This document shows, one piece after another, positions 1 through 12,000 of a stretch of DNA of 64,000 nt. The position numbers were made by a program, and so were the translations under genes. Under the pieces are notes generated by a model. That model was given only the letters and a program-made list of their open reading frames with translations, was not told the origin of the DNA and did no database searches. The stretch is taken from the NCBI RefSeq assembly GCF_036030735.1, contig NZ_CP107928.1, positions 9,672,001 through 9,736,000 of the forward strand, in the 5' to 3' direction. Numbering within the stretch: position 1 is the first letter of the stretch; each line of letters begins with the position of its first letter. Source of the DNA: Streptomyces sp. NBC_00425. Its GTDB lineage: Bacteria > Actinomycetota > Actinomycetes > Streptomycetales > Streptomycetaceae.

Positions 1-1
1 C

Positions 2-3000
2 GGCGCCGAGGCCGTCGACGCGTTCACCTCCACCGGCCTGGCCCGCAGCGTCATCGCCAACCGCGTCTCCTACCTGCTGGGCCTCACCGGCCCCTCCTGG
101 GTCGTGGACTGCGGCCAGTCGTCCGCGCTGGTCGCCGTCCACCAGGCCTGCCAGGCACTGCGCCAAGGCGACGTCTCACTGGCCCTGGCCGGCGGCGTGA
201 ACCTGATCCTCGCCCCGGAGTCGCAGGTCACCGTCTCCAAGTTCGGCGGAATGTCGCCGCAGGGCCGCGCCTATGTCTTCGATGAGCGGGCGGAGGGTTA
301 TGTGCGGGGCGAGGGCGGTGGCCTCGTGGTGCTGAAGCGGCTCTCGGACGCGGTGGCGGACGGCGACGACGTGGTGTGTGTGATCGCGGGCGGCGCGGTG
401 ACCAACGACGGCGGCGGTGCGGGGCTGACGGTTCCTTCCGCGGCGGGTCAGGAGGAGGTGCTGCGTCTGGCGTATGCGGATGCGGGCGTCTTGCCTGCGG
501 CGGTGGGTTATGTGGAGTTGCACGGGACGGGGACGCGGGCGGGCGATCCGGTGGAGGCGCGGGCGCTGGGCGCGGTGCTGGGCCGGGCCGAGGGCCGCGG
601 GGAGCCGTTGCGGGTGGGGTCGGCGAAGACGAACGTGGGGCATCTGGAGGGCGCGGCGGGGATCGTCGGCCTGATCAAGGCGGCGCTCGCGGTGCGGCAT
701 CGGCTCATTCCGGCGAGCCTGCACTTCCGCTCGCCGGCTGCGGGCATCGACCTGCAGGAGCTGAACCTGCGGGTGCAGACCCAGACGGAGCCCTGGCCGC
801 AGCACGACGACGCGGCCCCGGTGGCGGGTGTGTCCTCGTTCGGGATGGGCGGCACCAACTGCCACCTCGTCCTCACCGCCGGACCCGCCCGCCAGACGGA
901 CGCCCGGACCCGGCACACACCCGCCCCCAACGCCGACACCACCAGCCCCGACGGCAGCAGCAACGCCCACCCCGTCAGCACCCGCACCACCCCCGCCCGG
1001 ACGGCCCTCGTGCCCTGGACCCTGTCCGCGAAGACATCTGCCGCGCTGCGCGGACAGGCCGCACGACTGGCGGAGTTCGTGCGGGAGAGCGAAGGCGACC
1101 CGGTCGGCTCGGTCGACTCGGTCGATCCGGTGGATGTGGGGTGGTCGCTGGCGGTGACGCGGTCGGTGTTCGAGCACCGGGCGGTGGTGCTGGGCGAGGG
1201 TCGTGAACAGCTCCTGGCGGGCCTGGACGCGCTGGCGGCCGGCAAGAGCGGCGCGGATGTGGTGCGGGGCCGCGCCACCGGCGCGGGCGGGCTTGCGGTG
1301 ATGTTCTCCGGGCAGGGCAGCCAGCGTGCCGGGATGGGGCGGGAGTTGTATGCGGCGTTCCCGGTGTTCGCGCAGGCCTTCGACGCGGCGTGCGCCCACC
1401 TGGATGGGGAGCTGGGCCGGTCGTTGAAGGCGCTGGTGTTCGCGGAGGAGGGCAGCGCCGAGGCGGCGTTGCTGGAGGAAACCCAGTTCACGCAGGCGGC
1501 CCTGTTCGCGGTGGAGTCGGCGTTGTTCGCTCTGGTGTCGTCGTGGGGCGTGCGCCCGGACGCGGTGATCGGGCATTCGGTCGGCGAGGTTGCGGCGGCG
1601 TATGCGGCGGGGGTGTTCTCGCTGGCGGACGCGTGCCGGCTGGTGGCGGTGCGGGGCCGGCTGATGCAGGCCGCCCGGGCGGGCGGTGCGATGATCGCCG
1701 TCGCCGCGCCCGCGGCAGACGTGGCGCCGGTGGTGGCGTCGTTCGGGGGGCGGCTGGCGCTGGCGGCGGTCAACGGGCCTTCGGCGGTCGTCGTCTCCGG
1801 CGACGCCGACGCCGCCGGGGAGCTCGCGGAGCGTTTCCGGCAGGAGGGGGTGCGCGTCAAGCGTCTGGCGGTCTCGCACGCCTTCCATTCCCCGCACATG
1901 GACACCGCGGTCGCCCGGTTCGAGGAGGCCGTCGCCGGGATCGTGTTCCGTGAGCCGCGGCTCGCGGTGATCTCCAACGTCACCGGCGCCCCAGCCGGCG
2001 AAGGCGAGCTGACCGACCCGGGGTACTGGGCGGGGCACATCCGGGCGGCGGTCCGCTTCCACGACGGCGTCCAGGCCCTGCACGCGCGCGGGATCACCGC
2101 CTACCTCGAACTCGGCCCCGACCCCGTCCTGACCGCCCTGGTGAAGAACACCCTCGACACCCACACCGACACCGGCACCACAGGCAGCGTCACCGCGGTC
2201 GCGGTCTCGGTCCTGCACAGGGACAAGGACGAGGCCCGCACCGCCCTGCGGGCGCTGGCCGCCCTGCACGCCCACGGCATCGGCGCCGACCTCACCCCCC
2301 TCCTGCACGGGGGCAGCAGGGTCAAGCTGCCCACCTACGCCTTCCAGCACAAGCGGTACTGGATCGACACCGGCACCGGCACCGCCCCCGCCGCTCCCGC
2401 CGCTGCTGCCGCTGCTGCCGGTGCTGCGGCGGCCCCCGCGGGCCCCGGGGCCGCCGTCCCCGATGCCCTCGACGACTCGTACGACGGCGACGAGCCGGAC
2501 ACGGTGCTGGGCCAGTGGGCGGCGAGGATGCGGGGCCTGACCGGCGCTCAGGGCGACCGGCTCCGGGAGAAGCTGATCACCGATCTGGTGCGGCGGCACA
2601 CGGCGCAGATCCTGGAGTACGAGTCGGCCGAAGCGGTCGATGCGGCCCAGTCGTTCCGCGACCTGGGCTACAACTCGCTGACGTCGGTGGAGCTGCGCAG
2701 CCGGCTGGCGGGCGACCTGGGCCTGTCCCTGCCGCCCTCGCTGGTCTACGACTACCCCACCCCCGAGGTCCTGGCCCGGCACATCGTCCGCGATCTCGTC
2801 GGAGCCCCCGACCCGCACGCCGTCGACGAGATCCTGTCCGGGCTGCCGGACGCCGTCGACGAGCCGCTGGCCGTGGTGGGCATGGCCTGCCGCTACCCGG
2901 GCGGCGTGACCTCGCCGGAAAGCCTGTGGGACGTGGTGTCCGCCGGCGTCGACGCGATCGGCGTCTTCCCCGACGGCCGGGGCTGGGACCTGGACGACCT

Positions 3001-6000
3001 CTACGACCCCGAGCGGGGCCGCTCCGGCAAGACGTACACGCGGCACGGCGGATTCGTCTACGACGCCGACATGTTCGACGCCGCCTTCTTCGGGGTCTCG
3101 CCCCGCGAGGCCGCGGCGATGGACCCCCAGCAGCGGCTGCTGCTGGAGACGGCGTGGGAGTCCCTGGAACGGGCCCGGATCGTGCCCGGCTCGCTGCGCG
3201 GCAGCCGCACGGGTGTCTTCGTCGGGGCGATGACGCCGGAGTACGGGCCGCGCCTGTACGAGCCCGCGGGCGGCTCGGAGGGCTATCTGCTCACGGGGAC
3301 GACGGCGAGTGTGGCGTCGGGGCGTATCGCGTACACGTTGGGGCTTGAGGGTCCGGCGGTGACGGTGGACACGGCGTGTTCGGCGTCGTTGGTGGCGTTG
3401 CATCTGGCGGCGCAGTCGTTGCGTGCGGGGGAGTGCGCGCTGGCGTTGGCGGGCGGGGCGACGGTGATGGCGTCGCCGGGGATGTTCGTGGAGTTCTCGC
3501 GGCAGCAGGGCCTGTCGGCGGACGGCCGCTGCAAGGCGTTCTCGCAGGACGCGGACGGCACCGGCTGGGGCGAGGGTGTGGGGGTGGTGGTGCTGGAGCG
3601 GCTGTCCGACGCGCGCCGCAACGGCCACGAGGTTCTGGCGGTGATCCGGGGCAGCGCGGTCAACCAGGACGGCGCCAGCAACGGGCTGACGGCTCCGAAC
3701 GGGCCGTCGCAGCAGCGGGTGATCCGCCAGGCGCTGGCGAACGCGGGTCTGTCGGGCGCGGACGTGGACGCGGTGGAGGCGCACGGCACGGGCACCAGGC
3801 TCGGCGACCCGATCGAGGCGCAGGCCCTGCTGGCCACCTACGGGCAGGAGCACACGCCTGAACAGCCGTTGTGGCTGGGGTCGTTGAAGTCGAACATCGG
3901 TCACACGATGGCGGCGGCCGGGGTCGGCGGTGTGATCAAGATGGTGATGGCGCTGCGGCACGGGGTCCTGCCGCGCACGCTGCACGTCGAGGAGCCGACG
4001 GCCCGGGTGGACTGGACGGCGGGAGCGGTGTCGCTGCTCGCGCGGGAGCGGCCGTGGCCCGAGGCCGGGCGGCCGCGCCGGGCGGCCGTCTCGTCCTTCG
4101 GGATCTCCGGCACCAACGCCCACCTGATCCTGGAACAGGCGCCCGGGCAGGAGACGACCGCCGACAACGCCGCCCCCGCCGCGCCCTCCGCCGCCACTGC
4201 TCCGGCCGATGCGGCCGCTGCCCCTGCACCGGCCCCTGCACCGGCCCCTGCGGCTGTGGCTGTGGTGCCGTGGGTGCTGTCGGCCAAGACCCCCGCCGCG
4301 CTGCGTGAACAGGCCGCCCGCCTGGCCGGGTTCGCCGCCGGGCACCCCGGCGTGGACGCGGCCGCCATCGGCTCCGCGCTCGTGCGTCACCGCACCGCCT
4401 TCGACCACCGTGCCGTGCTCGTCGGCGCCCACCGTGACGCCCTGGTCCGCGGCGCGAAGGCGCTCGCCGAGCCCGACTCGCCCGTCCAGGCCGCCGTGCA
4501 GGGCAAGACCGTGTTCGTCTTCCCGGGCCAGGGCTCGTACTGGCACGGCGTCGCGGCGCCCCTGTACGCCCAGGCGCCGGTGTTCCGGGCCCGGTTGGAG
4601 GAGTGCGCGCGGGCGCTGGCGCCGCATGTGGAGTGGGATCTGCTTCAGGTGCTGCTCGGCGAGGGCGACGCCGCGCTGCTGGAGCGGGTGGACGTCGTCC
4701 AGCCGGCGTTGTGGGCGGTGATGGTGTCGCTGGCCGAGCTGTGGCGTTCCCACGGGGTCGTGCCGGACGCGGTGGCGGGGCACTCGCAGGGGGAGATCGC
4801 CGCGGCGACCGTCGCCGGCGCCCTGTCCCTTGACGACGCCGCGCTGGTGGTGGCGCTGCGCGGCAGGGCGATCACCGGGATCGAGGGCGCCTGCGGCATG
4901 CTGTCCGTCGCGCTGCCCGCCGGCGCCGTGCGCCCCTACCTCGCCCGGCACGCCGACGACCTGGAGATCGCGGTCGTCAACGGGCCCTCGTCGACCGTCG
5001 TCTCGGGCACCACCGGCGCCCTCGACGAGCTGGCCCGGGCCCTGGAGGCCGACGGCGCGCGCTGGCGTCGCATCGCCACGACGTTCGCCTCGCACTCCCG
5101 TCACGTCGAGCCCATCCGCGAGCGCGTCCTCGACCTGCTCGCGCCGATCACCCCCCGCACGAGCGAGACGCCCTTCTACTCCACCGTCACCGGCGGCCCG
5201 ATCGACACCGCCGGCCTGGACGCCGCGTACTGGTACCGCAACATGCGCCGGACCGTGGAGTTCGAGAAGACCACCCGGGCCCTGCTGGCCGACGGACACA
5301 CCACCTTCGTCGAGTGCGGCGCCCACCCGGTGCTCGCCCAGGGCATGCAGGAGACCTTCGAGGACGCCGCACCCACCGCACCCGCCGGACATGCCGCACC
5401 CACCGCACCCACCGCACCCACCGCACCCACCGTGCACGCCGCACCCACTGCACCCGCCGGACATGCCGCACCCACGGCACACGCGGCAGAGGGGGCGGGC
5501 GGGGCGGGTGCGGCTGCGGCGGTGTCGGTGCCGACGCTGCGCCGCGGCCAGGGCGGCCTGGACCGTTTCCTCACGTCGCTGGGCCAGGCGTGGGAGCGCG
5601 GCCTGGACGTCGACTTCGCCCCGCTCCTGTCCTGGGACGGGGAGCCGGCCGATCTGCCCACCTACGCCTTCCAGCGCAGCCGGCACTGGCTGGAGCCCGC
5701 CCGCCGCACCGCCGACGTGCCGGCCGCGGGCCTGGCCGCCGCCGGACACCCGCTGCTGGGCGCGGTGACGGGTGTGGCCGGCACGCAGAGCGTGGTGCTG
5801 TCGGGGCGGCTGTCGCTGAAGTCGCACGGCTGGCTGGCCGATCACGCGGTGGCCGGGACGGTGCTGCTGCCCGGGACGGCGTTCGTGGAGATGGCGCTGC
5901 GCGCCGGCGACGAGGCGGGCTGCGACGTCCTGGACGAACTCACCCTGCAGGCCCCCCTGCCGCTGCCCGCCGCGCACGGCGTGCGGCTGCAGGTGGTCAT

Positions 6001-9000
6001 GCAGGCGCCCGACGCGGCGGGTCGGCGCGCGGTCGCGGTGTACTCGCGGCCCGAGGAGGGCGCCCCCGACGACGACGAGGCGTGGACGTGCCACGCCACC
6101 GGTGTGCTGTCCGCGGACCCCGCCCCGCCCGCCGCGCCGGCCGCACCTGCGGGTGAGGGGCTGGTGTGGCCGCCGGAGGGTGCGCGGGCGGTGGATGTGG
6201 GCGGTCTGTACGGGGCGTTGGCGGGGGCCGGCTATGAGTACGGGCCGGTGTTCCAGGGGGTGGGCGCGGTGTGGCGCCGGGGTGCGGAGGTGTTCGCCGA
6301 GGTCGCTCTGGGGGAGGGGGAGCGGGAGGCGGTGGCGGGGTTCGGGGTGCATCCGGCGTTGCTGGACGCGTCGCTGCATGCCGGGCTGCTGCCGGCGGGA
6401 GAGGCGGCGGGGGAGGGCGCGGGCGGGCCGCGGCTGCCGTTCGTGTGGTCGGGTGTGCGTCTGCACGCGACGGGTGCGGCGGCGGTGCGGGTGCGGATCG
6501 TGCCGGCCGGCGAGAACGGGCTGGGCCTGGAGCTGTTCGACGAGGCCGGGCGTCCGGTCGCCTCCGTCGCCTCGCTCGCCCTGCGCGAGATCCCCGCGGA
6601 GCGGCTGCGGGCCGCGGCCGGCGACGACCTCGCCTCGCCCTACGTGGTCGACTGGAGCGAGCAGCCGCTGCCCGAGAAGGCCCGGCCGGGCGGCATCGCC
6701 GTGCTGGGCCCGGCCGGCGGCACGGCCGGCTTCCTCGCGGACAGCCTCGGCGTCCCCCGGCACGCGGACGTCGACGCCCTCCTGGCCGGCCTGCGGCAGG
6801 GCGCCGAACCGCCCTCCACGGTGCTGCTCGCGGCCGGTGACGGCACGGGCGCCACACCCCTGGCGCGCGTCCACAGCGCGACGCGGCACACGCTTGCGGA
6901 GATGCAGCGCTGGCTCGGCAGCCAGGAGCTCGCACCGGCCCGGCTGACCGTCGTCACCCGCGGCGCGGTGGCGACCGGTGACGGCGAGGACGTCACCGAC
7001 CTGGCGGGCGCCGCCCTGTGGGGTCTGGTGCGCACCGCGCAGCGGGAGGAACCCGACCGGTTCACGCTCGTCGACCTCGACGAGCGCCCCCGCCCGGCCG
7101 GCGACCTGGCCCGGGCGCTGACCGCCGACGCCGAACCCCAGTACGCGGTGCGCGGCGCCACCGCCCGCGTGCCCAGACTGGTCAAAGCACCGGCACCGGC
7201 ACCGGCATCAGTGCCGGCACCGGCACCGGCACCGGCATCAGTGCCGGCGTCGGTGTCCGGCCGGGCGTCCCGCCCGCTCGACCCGCACGGCACGGTGCTG
7301 GTCACCGGGGGCACGGGGACGCTGGGCGCGGTGTTCGCGCGGCATCTGGTGGTGGCGTACGGGGTGCGTCATCTGGTGCTGGTGAGCCGTCGGGGCGGGC
7401 AGGCGGAGGGGGTGGCCGGCCTCGTCGAGGAGCTGGGCGCGCTGGGTGCGTCGGTGCGGGTGGCGGCGTGTGACGTGGCGGACCGTCAGGCGCTGGCGGG
7501 GGTGCTGGCGTCGGTGGAGGCGGAGCATCCGCTGACGGCGGTGGTGCACACGGCCGGGGTGCTGGACGACGGCACGGTGACCGCGTTGACGCCCGAGCGT
7601 CTTGAGCGGGTGCTGCGGCCCAAGGCGGACGCGGCCTGGCATCTGCACGAGCTGACCGAGCACATGGACCTCGCCGCGTTCGTCCTGTTCTCCTCCGTCA
7701 CCGCCACGCTCGGCAACCCGGGCCAGGCCAACTACACCGCCGCCAACGGCTTCCTCGACGGGCTCGCCCAGCACCGCCACGCCCACGGGCTGCCCGCCTG
7801 CTCCCTCGCGTTCGGACTGTGGGGCCAGGCCACCGGCCTGACCCGGCACCTCGACGACGCCGACCGCGCCCGGATGACCCGCGGCGGCCTGGCCGCCATG
7901 GACACCGAGGACGGGCTCGCCCTGTTCGACGCGTCGTGGGCGGCCGGCCGGCCGCTCGCCGTCCCGGCCCGCCTGGACACCGACGCCCTGCGCGCCGACG
8001 CGGCACAAGGACGCCTGCCCGCGCTGCTGCGCACGCTGATCCGGGTGCCGGCCCGCAGGAGCGCCCCGGCCGGCGGCGCGTCGTCCGAGGGGGCCTGGGC
8101 GCAGCGCATCGCCCGCCTGGCGATCGGCGAACGCGCGGGCGCCGTCGCCGCGTTCGTGCGCACCCATGTCGCCACCGTCCTGGGGCTCGAGGGGCCCGGC
8201 GCCATCGACGACCGGCGGGCCCTGAAGACCTACGGATTCGACTCGCTCGCCTCGGTCGAACTGCGCAACCGGCTGGCCTCGGCCACCGGCCTGACGCTGC
8301 CCGCCACCCTGGTCTTCGACTTCCCCACCCCGCAGGCCGTGGCCGGCTATCTGCTGGAGCGGGTCGCGGGCGAGGACACCGCCACCGCCCACACCGCCGC
8401 GGCGGCGGCCGTGCCGGTGCGGGTGCGGGCCGCGGACGACGACCCGATCGCCATCGTCTCGATGAGCTGCCGCTACCCCGGCGGCGTCACCTCGCCGCAG
8501 GAGCTGTGGCGGCTGGTCGCCGACGGCGTGGACGCGGTGGGGGAGTTCCCCGCCTCACGCGGCTGGGACGAGGCCGAACTGTACGACCCGGACCCCGACG
8601 CGGCCGGCAAGACGTACTGCCGCCGCGGCGGGTTCCTGCACGGCGCCGAGGACTTCGACGCCGAGTTCTTCGGGATCAGCCCGCGCGAGGCCCTGGCCAC
8701 CGACCCGCAGCAGCGGCTGCTGCTGGAGACGGCGTGGGAGGCGTTCGAGCGGGCCGGGATCGACCCCGCGACCCTGCGCGGCAGCCGGACCGGCGTGTTC
8801 GCCGGCGTCATGTACAACGACTACGCCTCCCGGCTGCAGCCGGCGCCCGCCGGGTACGAGGGGTACCTCGGCAACGGCAGCATGGGCAGCGTCGCCTCCG
8901 GCCGCGTGTCGTACACGTTCGGTCTCGAGGGCCCCGCTCTCACCGTGGACACCGCGTGCTCCTCGTCGCTGGTGGCGCTCCATCTGGCGGCGCGGGCGCT

Positions 9001-12000
9001 GCGCGAGGGCGAGTGCACCCTCGCGCTGGCGGGCGGCGTCGCCCTGATGGCGACGCCCACCACGTTCGTGGAGTTCAGCCGGCAGCGGGCGCTGTCGCCC
9101 GACGGGCGCTGCAAGGCGTTCTCCGCGTCGTCCGACGGCACCGGCTGGGCGGAGGGCGTCGGCCTCATCCTGCTGGAACGCCTCTCGGACGCCCGCCGCA
9201 ACGGGCACCGGGTGCTGGCCGTGATCCGCGGCAGCGCCGTCAACCAGGACGGCGCGTCCAACGGCCTGACCGCCCCCAACGGGCCCGCCCAGCAGCGCGT
9301 CATCCGCCAGGCCCTCGCCGACGCCGGCCTGACGGGCGCGGACGTCGACGCGGTCGAGGCGCACGGCACCGGCACCACCCTCGGCGACCCGATCGAGGCG
9401 CAGGCCCTGCTGGCCACCTACGGGCGCGAGCACACGCGTGAGGAGCCTTTGTGGCTGGGCTCGCTGAAGTCCAACATCGGCCACGCGCAGGCGGCCGCCG
9501 GGGTCGGCGGCGTCATCAAGATGGTGATGGCCATGCGCCACGAGAGGCTGCCGCGCACGCTGCACGTCGACGAGCCGACCCCGCACGTGGACTGGTCCGG
9601 CGGCACGATGGCGCTGCTCACCGAGGAACAGCCCTGGCCCGAGCGGGCGGGCCGGCCGCGGCGCGCGGCGGTCTCCTCGTTCGGCATCAGCGGCACCAAC
9701 GCCCACCTCGTCCTCGAGCACACCCCCGACCCCACCCCCACCGGCCCCGGCACCGGGCCCGGTGTGTCCACCGCCACGGGCTCCGTCACCGCCGCCGGCG
9801 CGGAGCCCGCCGCCGGCTCCGGTGCGGGGCTGCTGGCGTGGGCGCTGTCCGCGCCCACCCGTGAAGGGCTGCAGGCCCAGGCCGCGCGTCTGCTGGCCCA
9901 CCTGGACGGTGAGGGCGAGCCGCCCCGCGCGCAGGACCTGGCGCTGTCCCTGGCCACCACCCGCGCCCGTCTCGCCCACCGTGCCGTCGCGCTGGGCGCC
10001 GGCCACGGGGAACTCGTCGCCGCGCTGGCGGCGGCCGCCCGCGGCCAGGACACCCCCGACGTGGTCCTCGGCGCCGAGTCCGGCGGGGGCCGCACCGCCG
10101 TGATGTTCACCGGGCAGGGCAGCCAGCGTCCCGGCATGGGACGCGAACTGTACGCGGCGTTCCCGGTGTTCGCGCAGGCCTTCGACGCGGCCTGCGCCCG
10201 CCTCGACGCCGGGCTCGGCCGCTCGCTCAAGGAGCTGGTGTTCGCCGCGCCCGACAGCGCCGAAGCCGATCTGCTGGACCGCACCGAGTTCACCCAGGCC
10301 GCCCTGTTCGCCGTGCAGAGCGCGATGTACCGGCTGGCCGAGCACTTCGGGCTCGCCCCCGCCGCGCTGATCGGCCACTCCGTGGGCGAGGTGAGCGCCG
10401 CGCACGCCGCCGGCGTGCTGACGCTGGACGACGCGTGCACGCTGGTGGTGGCGCGGGGCCGGCTGATGCAGGCGGCCCGCGAGGGCGGCGCGATGATCGC
10501 GATCGGGGCCCGCGAGACCGACGTGGCCGCCCGCCTCGCCCGGCACGCCGGCCGGGTGGAGATCGCCGCGGTCAACGGGCCCCACGCCGTGGTGATCTCG
10601 GGCGACGCCGACGCCGCGGAGGAGGTCGCCGGACACTTCCGCGCCCAGGGCGCCAAGGCCCGCCGCCTCACCGTCTCGCACGCCTTCCACTCGCCCCACA
10701 TGGACGGCGTCCTCGACGAGTTCGAGCGCATCGCCGGCGCCCTCGCCTTCCACGAGCCGCGCATCCCGCTCGTCTCCAACGTCACCGGACGCATCGCCGG
10801 GCCCGGCGAGCTGACCGACCCCGGCTACTGGGCGCGCCACATCCGCGCCGCGGTCCGCTTCGACGACGGCGTGCGCACCCTGCACCGAGAAGGCATCACC
10901 ACCTACCTCGAACTGGGCCCCCACCCCGTGCTCACCGCGATGGTCCGCGACGCCCTCGAAGACGCCGGCCAGGCCCCCGCGGCGGCCGCCGCCCTGCGCG
11001 CCGGCCGCCCGGAGGAGCACACCTTCCTCACCGCGCTCGCCGTCGCCGACACCCACGGCGCCCCCGTCGACTGGACGGCGCTGCTCGCCGGGCGCCGCGC
11101 CCGCGTCGTCGACCTGCCCACCTACGCCTTCCAGCGCAGCCGCTACTGGCTGCCGACACCGCACGCGCCCCGCGACGTCGCGGGCGTGGGCCAGGACGCG
11201 CCCGGCCACCCGCTGCTCGGCGCCCTCGTCGAACTCGCGGACGGCGAGGGGCTGGTGTTCACCGGCCGCCTCGCCCTGGCCGACCACCCCTGGCTCGGCG
11301 ACCACGTCGTCGCGGGCGCCGTGGTGCTGCCCGGCGCGGCCCTGGCCGACCTGGCCGTCCGGGCGGGCGACCAGGCCGGCTGCACCACGGTCGACGACCT
11401 CACCCTGGAAACCCCCCTGGTGCTGCCCGAGCACGGCGCACTGCGCCTGCAGGTCACCGTCGGCGACCCCGACGACGCGGGCCGCCGCCCGTTCGCCGTC
11501 CACACCCGCGCCGACACCGCGCCGGGCGGCGACGGCGCGCCCTGGACCCGGCACGCCACCGGACTGCTCGGCACCGACCACACCGCCCCGCCCGCCGCCG
11601 GGGACGGGGCCTGGCCCCCGCCCGCAGCGGCAGCCCTCGACCTGCCGGCGCTCCACGAGCGCCTGGAGAGCGCCGGGCTCTTCTACGGGCCCGCCTTCCA
11701 GGGCGTGCACGCCGCCTGGCGCCTCGGCGAGGAGATCTACCTCGACGTCCGGCTGCCGGACGCCGAGGCCGCCGACGCCCACCGCTTCGGCATCCACCCC
11801 GCACTCCTGGACGCCGCGCTGCGCCCGCTGGCACTCGGCGGCCAGGAACAGCGGCCACACGACGCCGTCCCCGGCACGGGAGGCGACCGCATCCACATCC
11901 CGTTCCTGTGGAGCGGCGTCACGCTGTACGCGAGCGGCGCCCGCGCCGTCCGGGTCCGCATCGCCCCGGCGCAGGCCGAAGGCGCCGTCCGCCTCGACAT

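Noticed and set aside
176..6889. A 2,237-codon open frame on the minus strand opposite PKS A, and similar ones (8555-13222, 30215-37492, 49753-54231, 54735-57926)
   Set aside because: They mirror strong PKS reading frames, have Arg/Gly/His-rich low-complexity translations and no ribosome sites. They result from codon bias in very GC-rich DNA.
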